A stretch of 22,900 bases of DNA, taken from positions 1-22,900 of IMG/VR virus record IMGVR_UViG_3300019761_000095, one strand, 5' to 3'. A model generated the notes under the pieces. The model saw nothing but the letters and a program-made list of their open reading frames with translations, searched no databases and was not told where the DNA came from. A program made the position numbers and the translations under genes. This DNA comes from a virus. Of this stretch, positions 6,341 to 12,361 are shown in pieces; positions within the stretch are counted from its first letter, which is position 1; every line of letters begins with the position of its first letter.

Positions 6341-6516
6341 TTTTGCTTATGAAATGTTAATACACCTTAAAATATAGCTATTTTCACCCTTTTCACTCAC
6401 ATTTTAAAAGCAAATAGTTATATTAAAATAGCCTTAAAAAATAAACATTTCAAGTACTAACTAACCTTTTAAAAACAAAACTAAAACTTATTTAACACCC
6501 TTTTTTACTCTTTCTA
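6314..6516. repeat. Repeat-dense non-coding phage-end region
   Basis: No gene is visible between the tetR stop (6340) and 6517. The stretch holds a 13-bp perfect inverted repeat, GCTTTTAAAATGT (6323-6335) with ACATTTTAAAAGC (6399-6411). It also holds an 8-bp one, GAAATGTT (6351-6358) with AACATTTC (6444-6451), and a near-direct repeat CACCCTTTT-n-ACTC (6385-6398 and 6496-6510). Clusters of short repeats at an element end are typical recombinase binding sites. That role is an inference. Confidence 0.45.
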
Positions 6517-6747
6517 TTAATTTGAGAGTTGATTGTAAGTATTATCGCATGTAGTTATAATGTCATTTATAATTGCATCTAAACCATAAATACCTTCATT
6601 CTCTTTCCACATATGTTCTTCCATTAAAGATAATGATCTTTTTATAAAGATAAGTTTTGCACTTGTATCTGCCATTTCTCTGCAAATCTTTGAATATGTT
6701 TCTTCTGGTATTACATACCCACTTGCAACTTTTTGTACTTTTTCCAT
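6517..6747 (-). CDS. Small phage protein of unknown function
   Basis: 76 aa with an ATG overlapping the stop of the antirepressor-like gene (TAATG), so it is translationally coupled to it. The sequence is mostly helical and charged, with C-R-E-M-A-D-T-S-A-K in the first half and G-L-D-A-I-I-N-D-I-I-T-T-C-D in the second. There is no membrane segment. I do not recognise the family. As the distal gene of the two-gene minus-strand regulatory operon from the promoter at 7566-7594, a role alongside the regulator is plausible. It is the last gene before the proposed phage end. Confidence 0.6.
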   Translation of the reverse strand: MEKVQKVASGYVIPEETYSKICREMADTSAKLIFIKRSLSLMEEHMWKENEGIYGLDAIINDIITTCDNTYNQLSN

Positions 6748-7535
6748 TATATTATTTCCTTTCCTGATAATTGGGCTACTCTGTCAAGTAGTGCCATTGA
6801 TTCCATATCTAAGTATTGAGACTCCATATCTAGCTTTTTATCAAGCTCTCCACTTAACAGGTACTGTCCGAAGCTACCATCACGATTATGTAGACCTATC
6901 CAACCAGCACCGATTCGTGTCCACCATGTAACATGACCTATTTTTACAAAGTGTTTATTTTTTACTAGCTTATCTCCATGGTATTTTTTGAGTACTCTAA
7001 GTGTTGAACTTTTAACACCCATAAGCCTTGCTAACTCTGGAGTAGATACTATAAAACCATATTTACTATCTGCATACGCTAAAGCTTTAAATCCCATATG
7101 TTCTATATAAAATTCTGCATTTGGATTGAACACTCCATATTGAGAATAGAACTTCATCATATCTTCATCTATAGGTATCTCTTTTACTATCTTTGGTTCA
7201 TAAGTTTTATTGAGTTCAGCTATTATAAGATCCTCACACCAGTCTCTAAACTTTTTAGCTCTTTGGCTTTTGATGAAAAATCCTAATCTTACTAATCCTC
7301 TTTTTGTCCAAAGTGTTTGTCGTCTAGGAATCCCGCCGTCCATAATTTGGACGCTGGTAAAATGTTTGTTTTCAATAAACTCATCTTTATTATTATTCTT
7401 ATGACTTCTTACAGTACTTGAATTTACACCATAACCAAGTGCTACCTCTTTAGTTGGTAACAAAAACTGATGAGTTTCATCTACTATAAGATTTAACTCT
7501 ATATCATCTTCAAATTTCTTTACAATTGTTGTCAT
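6747..7535 (-). CDS. Antirepressor-like phage regulator with duplicated DNA-binding domain
   Basis: 262 aa, cytoplasmic. Two copies of one domain are visible. The first has G-V-N-S-S-T-V-R at 36-43, E-N-K-H-F at 55-59 and W-T-K-R-G-L-V-R-L-G-F-F at 76-87. The second has G-V-K-S-S-T-L-R at 173-180, K-N-K-H-F at 192-196 and W-T-R-I-G at 205-209. Between them R-A-K-K-F-R-D-W-C-E-D (92-102) is typical of phage antirepressor/ORF6N-like proteins. Such proteins relieve repression or bind DNA during the lytic switch. ATG 7535 is preceded by AAAGGAT. The gene is driven by a perfect-consensus promoter at 7594-7566 whose spacer carries an operator-like repeat, so repression by the divergent HTH regulator is likely. 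Family naming is moderately sure. Confidence 0.7.
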   Translation of the reverse strand: MTTIVKKFEDDIELNLIVDETHQFLLPTKEVALGYGVNSSTVRSHKNNNKDEFIENKHFTSVQIMDGGIPRRQTLWTKRGLVRLGFFIKSQRAKKFRDWCEDLIIAELNKTYEPKIVKEIPIDEDMMKFYSQYGVFNPNAEFYIEHMGFKALAYADSKYGFIVSTPELARLMGVKSSTLRVLKKYHGDKLVKNKHFVKIGHVTWWTRIGAGWIGLHNRDGSFGQYLLSGELDKKLDMESQYLDMESMALLDRVAQLSGKEII

Positions 7536-7565
7536 TTTTATCCTTTTTGGTAAAATTATGAAGAA

Positions 7566-7594
7566 TTATATACCATTTAGGAATAAATGTCAAG
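7566..7594 (-). promoter_or_regulatory. Perfect-consensus promoter of the antirepressor operon
   Basis: On the minus strand, TTGACA (7594-7589), 17 bases, TATAAT (7571-7566). The start is predicted near 7559, giving a leader of about 25 bases to ATG 7535. The spacer is occupied by one copy of the operator-like repeat, so a bound repressor would block it. Confidence 0.8.
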
Positions 7595-7615
7595 AGTTAA
7601 TTTACCATTTAGGAT
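7572..7615. promoter_or_regulatory. Pair of operator-like direct repeats between divergent promoters
   Basis: TACCATTTAGGA occurs exactly at 7572-7583 and 7604-7615, 32 bases apart (about three helical turns), each followed by a TAAAT-containing tail. Copy 1 fills the spacer of the minus promoter. Copy 2 overlaps the -35 and spacer of the plus promoter. The likely binder is the HTH protein encoded at 7652-7873. Confidence 0.6.
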
Positions 7616-7630
7616 AAATTTATTATAATT
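7602..7630 (+). promoter_or_regulatory. Promoter of the HTH regulator and lipoprotein genes
   Basis: TTTACC (7602-7607, 4 of 6 matches), 17 bases, then a perfect TATAAT (7625-7630). The start is predicted near 7637, 15 bases before ATG 7652. It is weaker than the opposing promoter and overlaps operator copy 2, which allows autoregulation. Confidence 0.6.
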
Positions 7631-7651
7631 CTTTAGACATAAAGGATAAAT

Positions 7652-7873
7652 ATGGATAAAAAAGAATTTGATTCTATTTTAAAAGAAAATAGATTATCAA
7701 GAAAAGACTTTGCTAGTTTATCAGGTATTCAATATACGACTGTTGGAAAATGGAATGATACTGATAGACCGATACCTGCATGGGTAAGAAGTTGGCTAAA
7801 AAACTACATCAAAGCCAAAAGTTATGAAGATGTAAAAGATAAGGTTTTACAGATAGAGGGGATAGCTAAGTAG
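7652..7873 (+). CDS. Small HTH phage regulator (Cro/CI-type candidate)
   Basis: 73 aa. Residues 10-45 form a helix-turn-helix: S-R-K-D-F-A-S-L-S-G-I with Q-Y-T-T-V-G-K-W-N as recognition helix, as in short XRE-like regulators that are little more than the DNA-binding domain. The tail I-P-A-W-V-R-S-W-L-K-N-Y is common to this small family in phages. AAAGGAT lies just upstream of the ATG. It faces the antirepressor operon across a 116-base divergent region with two operator-like repeats, the classic layout of a lysis-lysogeny switch. It is probably the repressor or Cro equivalent. There is no larger CI-like gene with a cleavable domain in view. Confidence 0.75.
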   Translation: MDKKEFDSILKENRLSRKDFASLSGIQYTTVGKWNDTDRPIPAWVRSWLKNYIKAKSYEDVKDKVLQIEGIAK

Positions 7874-7908
7874 CTATTAGATTAAAAATTAAAGTAATAA
7901 GGAAAATA

Positions 7909-8259
7909 ATGAAAAAGTTATTAAGTGTTGTGATTATTAGCGGAATGTTTATCGGTTGTGGACAAGTAGCATATAAAAAGTACGGTGTGGGTTTAGCAGG
8001 AACATATGATGCTAAAGTTGGATATTCAGATTTTGAAATAGGAAAAAATAAATATAAAGTTACTTATACAGGTGGGTCCTATGAAGATCAAAATAAAATA
8101 ACAAAATTCGCGTATAAAAGAGCTAAAGAGTTATGTACTGAAAAAGGGTTTACAACTTACAAGGTTTCAAATACTGAATCTAGTTCTACTAAAGCAACTG
8201 GTAGCTTTAGTGATAGTCAAAGTAAAAAAGTATATATGCTTGATGTAACGTGTGAATAA
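7909..8259 (+). CDS. Outer-membrane-type lipoprotein, probable lysogenic-conversion gene
   Basis: 116 aa. Signal peptide M-K-K-L-L-S-V-V-I-I-S-G-M-F-I-G-C with lipobox F-I-G-C; lipidation at Cys17. The mature part has Y-K-V-T-Y-T-G-G (about 49-56) and F-A-Y-K-R-A-K-E-L-C-T-E-K-G-F (about 67-81). This resembles CC0125/CC1285-type lipoproteins of unknown function. It sits 35 bases after the HTH regulator on the same strand, with no own promoter seen, so it would be expressed in the lysogen. In phages such added genes often change the host surface or block superinfection. That role is inference. Confidence 0.75.
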   Translation: MKKLLSVVIISGMFIGCGQVAYKKYGVGLAGTYDAKVGYSDFEIGKNKYKVTYTGGSYEDQNKITKFAYKRAKELCTEKGFTTYKVSNTESSSTKATGSFSDSQSKKVYMLDVTCE

Positions 8260-8268
8260 CTTTTATTC

Positions 8269-8290
8269 GTAGGTGGAAATTACCACCTAC
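8269..8290. terminator. Hairpin between convergent genes
   Basis: GTAGGTGG (8269-8276) pairs perfectly with CCACCTAC (8283-8290) around a 6-base loop. It sits exactly between the plus-strand lipoprotein stop and the end of the minus-strand late operon. The T-tracts are short on both sides, so it may be a weak or factor-assisted bidirectional terminator. Confidence 0.55.
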
Positions 8291-8299
8291 ATACTAAAT

Positions 8300-8554
8300 T
8301 TAAAAATTGTTTTTTAATTCCCCAGGTACAACTTGCTTTCCCTGCTTATCCAACGTATATGCATACTCTATAAATGTACTTGCGTTATCTAACTCTAGTT
8401 CTGCAATTTCTTCTTTTGTTAAAAATATTGTCACACCTTTTTTAACAACTTTATATACAACCACTCTATTATCATAAATCTTTTGCCCTACTGTTGTAGC
8501 ACACCCACTTAATAAAAATGCAAATAATGCACCTACTAATAATAATTTTTTCAT
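8300..8554 (-). CDS. Small phage lipoprotein (possible lysis-related)
   Basis: 84 aa. Signal peptide M-K-K-L-L-L-V-G-A-L-F-A-F-L-L-S-G-C with lipobox L-S-G-C (Cys18), followed by A-T-T. The mature part is short and charged (K-E-E-I-A-E-L-E-L near 47-55) with no proline-rich stretch. The start overlaps the stop of the phospholipase-like gene (ATGA), so the two are coupled. An outer-membrane spanin-like role at the end of the late operon is possible, but no inner-membrane partner with the usual nested layout is seen. I cannot assign a function. Confidence 0.7.
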   Translation of the reverse strand: MKKLLLVGALFAFLLSGCATTVGQKIYDNRVVVYKVVKKGVTIFLTKEEIAELELDNASTFIEYAYTLDKQGKQVVPGELKNNF

Positions 8555-8916
8555 TTCTCTTCCTTTTTATAAAATGCACTATCTCCATGATCTTCTACAA
8601 AGCTATAGTATGTCATTGCTCTTTTTCGTGCTAGTTTTGTTGGGTAATACCACTTATCAACTGCATTAATAGCTGTGATAAGATTATCCAACATCTCATC
8701 ATCTCCTATTTTTTTATCTTCTTGTGTTATTCCATGTTCATAGCGATCATCATGCCGACAACATATTGGCTTAATATCTAAAAAATAGATAGTATCAGGT
8801 ACAAGTTTTGCATTCCATCCAGCTCCACAACCATTGCAGTCTTTTTTTGATACATAGCCATCTCTTGCTGATAATTTAGAGATTGTATCTTTTGATATTG
8901 TTAGTAATTTAAACAT
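8551..8916 (-). CDS. Phospholipase A2-like phage protein
   Basis: 121 aa. It has a glycine/cysteine loop C-N-G-C-G-A-G-W (27-34) and then I-C-C-R-H-D-D-R-Y (51-59). The latter matches the catalytic C-C-x-H-D-x-x-Y signature of secreted phospholipase A2, with His55 and Asp56. Acidic residues D72-D73 or D77 in G-D-D-E-M-L-D could fill the second catalytic position. The C-terminus R-K-R-A-M-T-Y-Y-S-F-V is shared with small prophage proteins I recall next to fibre genes. There is no signal peptide. GGAGATATAAA precedes the ATG. If active, it would hydrolyse sn-2 acyl bonds of phospholipids, during lysis or entry. Activity is inferred from motif only. Confidence 0.65.
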   Translation of the reverse strand: MFKLLTISKDTISKLSARDGYVSKKDCNGCGAGWNAKLVPDTIYFLDIKPICCRHDDRYEHGITQEDKKIGDDEMLDNLITAINAVDKWYYPTKLARKRAMTYYSFVEDHGDSAFYKKEEK

Positions 8917-8946
8917 TTTATATCTCCAGTTCTATTGCTTTAGTTA

Positions 8947-9471
8947 TCACAACTCACCTCCAGCGATAAACAAATTATCTAGCTGTCGTTCACTCATCCC
9001 TAAACCACTCGCCATAGCATTTAAACTATCCCAATCTCTCCTAACCACATCTGCATATTCCCATTCTATTTTCATCGCTTCATCTGTGCCGTTTTTGATG
9101 GCAGTTTCGATTGTTTCTAATAAATTTGCACCAAGCAGAGCAAGTCTAGTTTGTCTCATAGTTAAAGATGCTGGAACTGTATCTTTAAACTCAGCTTCTA
9201 ACTCTTCTGCTGTTTTTTCTACAACTTTTTGAGATACATTTACTAAAAAGTTATCTTCATCAAGCGTATATGTTTCATTTCCATCTAGTTTATGTGTAGC
9301 ACTATCAAAAGCTTCTGTTATATTTTTTTCTTTCCAAAATGCAAAATCTTGTAAACCTAAGCTTTCATCAGTCCAGCTTAAATCATTTAATGATTCTTGT
9401 TTTAAACCTTTTAAGCTTTTTGGTAATTTTGCGTTTGTTATCTCTTTTGTTATTTTGTTTATTTTTTTCAT
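8947..9471 (-). CDS. Tail-fibre assembly / virion accessory protein
   Basis: 174 aa, soluble. The C-terminal half has T-M-R-Q-T-R-L-A-L-L (104-113), then I-E-W-E-Y-A (about 134-139) and G-M-S-E-R-Q-L-D-N-L-F at the end. This three-part pattern is common in phage proteins encoded directly after tail-fibre genes, some of which act as fibre chaperones. The N-terminal half is lysine-rich with no recognisable domain. The start overlaps the stop of the beta-propeller fibre gene (TAATG), supporting coupled expression and a chaperone role for that protein. Confidence 0.6.
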   Translation of the reverse strand: MKKINKITKEITNAKLPKSLKGLKQESLNDLSWTDESLGLQDFAFWKEKNITEAFDSATHKLDGNETYTLDEDNFLVNVSQKVVEKTAEELEAEFKDTVPASLTMRQTRLALLGANLLETIETAIKNGTDEAMKIEWEYADVVRRDWDSLNAMASGLGMSERQLDNLFIAGGEL

Positions 9472-10559
9472 TATTTATCCTTTATATAGATATTTGATAG
9501 TTTTAATGAACTCACTTTGTCTTGATACCCTGACATTAAAGTTTTATCATTGGTTATATAGTGTGTACCACTTAAATTAGTTGCACCAGTTCCTATTTTA
9601 GATTCTGTAACCATAATGTTTGACATATCTCTTATGTTTACAATAACTGAAGATGAGCCTACGCAGAGTATAGTGAAATCGTCTATAATGTGATAAGAAT
9701 ATGCAGTTAAACCTAGCTCTACTGTCGTTATCAAATTAAAACTATTAGCAGATATATCATATACATACATAGTATCATTAGATTGTACTAGCAAAGTATT
9801 ATTCTTGTATATAATACAAGCTGTTGTCGAGCCTAATATTTTACTTGCTATAAGGGTTGATTTATAAATATTAGACACATCTAACAGAGTTACAGTTTGA
9901 CTATCTGGACTTAGTACTACCATACGTTTTGTTTCTAAATCATAAGACATGACTGTTGCTGCATCCATTTCATTATTTATATATTCATGACGCACACTTA
10001 CATCCAAAGGATTTGATATATCCATTGAATAGAATCTACCTGCTGAAACCACAGAGTTAGTCCAAGCAGTTTTTCTAGCCACATCAAGTACAATGTCCCT
10101 CCCTGGATATTTATTACTCCCTCCACAGTATGAAAGTAAGTACATATTACGAGGATTAACTACACTAATAGCTAAAAAATAATAAGCTGAAGTATTTGAA
10201 GACCTAGCTGTACAGTATAAGACTTTGTTTACTGTATCTAATGCCAAAGCAGAGTTATCTGTATGACAAAGAAGAGTCGTATTTGTATAAGTATCTAGTA
10301 CCTGAATATTTGTCAAGTCTGATAAATCCAAAGAGACAATAGTATTAATATCTGTAGACAAAACATATCCTATCTTGTTTTCCTCATCTACAGTAAAAGC
10401 TCTAACATCGTTTATGAACCCATTCGATATTCCAGTAATCCAATTTGTGTTATAAAAAGAAAATTCTTCCTTATATGTTTCAACATTTTTTTCTTTCCTA
10501 CTCGGCAAACCACCCAATCCACCACCAACACTGGGCTTTAATTTTCCTAACTGATTCAT
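9471..10559 (-). CDS. Tail-tip beta-propeller, probable receptor-binding protein
   Basis: 362 aa. The N-terminal 22 residues are a glycine-rich anchor (K-L-K-P-S-V-G-G-G-L-G-G-L). Then follow seven repeats of about 40-48 residues, each with a strand pair and a closing D-[LIV]-S or similar: T-I-V-S-L-D-L-S-D-L, F-L-A-I-S-V, F-Y-S-M-D-I-S-N-P, T-L-L-D-V-S-N-I, M-Y-V-Y-D-I-S, I-V-N-I-R-D-M-S, S-S-L-K-L-S-N-I. This spacing suggests a seven-bladed propeller of the LVIVD type. There is no signal peptide, so it is a virion protein rather than an exported host protein. It lies between upstream tail proteins and a fibre-assembly gene, the usual place of the adhesin. The host receptor is unknown. Confidence 0.65.
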   Translation of the reverse strand: MNQLGKLKPSVGGGLGGLPSRKEKNVETYKEEFSFYNTNWITGISNGFINDVRAFTVDEENKIGYVLSTDINTIVSLDLSDLTNIQVLDTYTNTTLLCHTDNSALALDTVNKVLYCTARSSNTSAYYFLAISVVNPRNMYLLSYCGGSNKYPGRDIVLDVARKTAWTNSVVSAGRFYSMDISNPLDVSVRHEYINNEMDAATVMSYDLETKRMVVLSPDSQTVTLLDVSNIYKSTLIASKILGSTTACIIYKNNTLLVQSNDTMYVYDISANSFNLITTVELGLTAYSYHIIDDFTILCVGSSSVIVNIRDMSNIMVTESKIGTGATNLSGTHYITNDKTLMSGYQDKVSSLKLSNIYIKDK

Positions 10560-10560
10560 A

Positions 10561-10968
10561 TTAAAAATCCGTTAAACGTGCTGTAATTACTATTCCATCT
10601 GCTAATGCAACACCAGCAGATACGTATAGTTTTTCATTTGATTCAAGTCTTATTGGTGTATCTTGACTAATATCGGAAAAGGTTGTAACTGGTATAGCTG
10701 TTGAAGTATCTACTGTGTGTGCTTCCATTAAAACACTATCAATTAATCTTTTTGTTACTCCATCATCTTGACTAACAAATAAATATAATGGATTTGCAGT
10801 TGTTGTTGCACGTGGCATTGCTGTAACTTTTGTGAGTAATGCTCCATCTGTTCCAGCAGTTGCTATAAGTTCAGTATTTGTCGGTGTATCATTTGTAATT
10901 ATTCCAGCTAATGTTAGTACTGCTGTATTTACTTTTGGTATTTGTGCGAATGGTGCTGTATGTGTCAT
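10561..10968 (-). CDS. Phage virion protein, beta-rich, fibre region
   Basis: 135 aa. It begins T-H-T-A-P-F-A-Q-I-P-K-V and continues as beta-rich sequence with L-Y-L-F-V-S-Q-D-D-G (about 62-71) and E-K-L-Y-V-S-A-G near the end. I recall similar small proteins with a D-G-x-x-x-R-L-[IF] segment in many tailed-phage structural regions. They may be jelly-roll-like decoration or tail-tip proteins. AAAAGGAAAAAC precedes the ATG. It is followed one base after its stop by the propeller gene. The exact role is unknown. Confidence 0.55.
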   Translation of the reverse strand: MTHTAPFAQIPKVNTAVLTLAGIITNDTPTNTELIATAGTDGALLTKVTAMPRATTTANPLYLFVSQDDGVTKRLIDSVLMEAHTVDTSTAIPVTTFSDISQDTPIRLESNEKLYVSAGVALADGIVITARLTDF

Positions 10969-11000
10969 GTTTTTCCTTTTGTTTTTTAATTGTTCTTATA

Positions 11001-11414
11001 CTAGAAGTATAATGCTGTTGCTGTTGCTTGTGCTAAGTTTTGTTTTTGTGATAGTTTAGATTCAATTTCTTGACTACTGTATGTATCTGCTGCTGATATA
11101 GTTTTATCATTAACAGTTCCTTCAGGGAGTATTGAAACTACCCCAAGTACTTTCTCTTTTGCAGCTACTGTAATTTGTGAGGCTTCTACCACTTCCTGGT
11201 GTTTTGTATTGATATCTTCAGCAGTATTGTTTACTTCATCTTTTATTTTATTTATTTTGGGAACAAAACTTTCATTTATATTTGTTGCCAATGTATTTGA
11301 AGTGTACTTTAAAAAACTCCATACGGCTAATGCTCTTGTATTATCATCCTGTATTGATCTGTCAGGTACTACCCCTTCATAAACTGCTAATGTTGTTAAT
11401 TTTGTTTCTATCAT
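11001..11414 (-). CDS. Phage tail-fibre-associated helical protein
   Basis: 137 aa. The N-terminus has T-L-A-V-Y-E-G-V-V-P-D-R, the centre (about 45-90) is a helix or coiled coil (I-N-K-I-K-D-E-V-N-N-T-A-E-D-I), and the C-terminus has Y-S-S-Q-E-I-E-S-K-L-S-Q-K, a pattern frequent in fibre linkers that trimerise. It overlaps the upstream distal tail gene by four bases (ATGA). It is probably a connector between the tail tip and the receptor-binding proteins. The family is not recognised with certainty. Confidence 0.55.
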   Translation of the reverse strand: MIETKLTTLAVYEGVVPDRSIQDDNTRALAVWSFLKYTSNTLATNINESFVPKINKIKDEVNNTAEDINTKHQEVVEASQITVAAKEKVLGVVSILPEGTVNDKTISAADTYSSQEIESKLSQKQNLAQATATALYF

Positions 11415-12361
11415 TTCGTTGGTACTCCTACTATTTTACATTGTGTTGGTATGCTTTGATTGTTGGCTTTCATTGAAAAGTTTTCTAAATACCCAATATC
11501 AATGTTTTCTGCAAAAACATCCTTTTTAGTAGGTATCCAAAGCATATACCTATCAAATATCTCATCTGCTCTCATTGCTGTAGAGTTGAAATTATTTGTA
11601 TCAACTATTAATTCAGCACTTAAAACTCTTACACTTCCTTTACGAAGTACAGTTCTAAATCCAGTAAATTGATTAACATCAAACTTACTCTGACTTTCCC
11701 AAGTTAAAAGATTTCCGATTATATTAAACCCAAGTTCTTCTTCTCGTCCAATACCTAAAGTTCCTATAGACATATCTCCAGTAAAAGTTAAAGTAACAGT
11801 ACTACTAGGAAGCCATTCCAAATCCAATATTACTTTTCTTTTTTGCTTTGTAGGCTTGAAACAATACTCAGCAAAATCATCAAAACTAATATCTTTTCCA
11901 CTTATTACAGATTTTGTTACCTCCTGTGTTGTATTACATTTTTGTGAGACTGTTAAAAGATGAAATTTACAATCAACAAAAGATAAGATATTACATTGGT
12001 TAAAGTCCATAGTCATTACTACATCAGTTCCAACTGTTTTTGCTCCTATATTTTCATCTAAAGCAAACATATTTGCACTATTTACATAACCAAACCAAAC
12101 CCATTTTTCACTATTTTCAAGACATGGAAAATTTCCTACATTTGGTTCTTCTATAGTTCCGATAGTGCTTCTATAAATACTTTTTAGCTCAGGTACTATT
12201 ACATTATCACCATGTAAATATTTCTGCGTTTCAGAATATTCTGGATATTGTTCATCTGTTACACCTGTAATTGTTGTTGCATTTTTATAGATAGTTTTTT
12301 GATAAGTGATTCCTTCATGCTCTACACTTAGAACTTCCTCTTTTAACTCTGCAAAATTCAT
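11411..12361 (-). CDS. Distal tail protein downstream of tape measure
   Basis: 316 aa. The start is V-S-V-E-H-E-G-I-T-Y-Q-K-T-I-Y, then I-Y-R-S-T-I-G-T-I-E and W-V-W-F-G-Y-V-N-S-A-N-M-F (about 87-99), and F-T-G-F-R-T-V-L near 250. I recall proteins of this build directly after tape measure genes in siphoviruses, including transposable ones, where they form part of the tail tip. The central segment may include a small carbohydrate-binding-like insertion (Y-P-E-Y-S-E-T-Q-K-Y-L-H-G-D-N). The ATG overlaps the tape measure stop (ATGA). No large hub or J-like protein follows, so this may carry more of the tip structure than usual. Confidence 0.6.
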   Translation of the reverse strand: MNFAELKEEVLSVEHEGITYQKTIYKNATTITGVTDEQYPEYSETQKYLHGDNVIVPELKSIYRSTIGTIEEPNVGNFPCLENSEKWVWFGYVNSANMFALDENIGAKTVGTDVVMTMDFNQCNILSFVDCKFHLLTVSQKCNTTQEVTKSVISGKDISFDDFAEYCFKPTKQKRKVILDLEWLPSSTVTLTFTGDMSIGTLGIGREEELGFNIIGNLLTWESQSKFDVNQFTGFRTVLRKGSVRVLSAELIVDTNNFNSTAMRADEIFDRYMLWIPTKKDVFAENIDIGYLENFSMKANNQSIPTQCKIVGVPTK

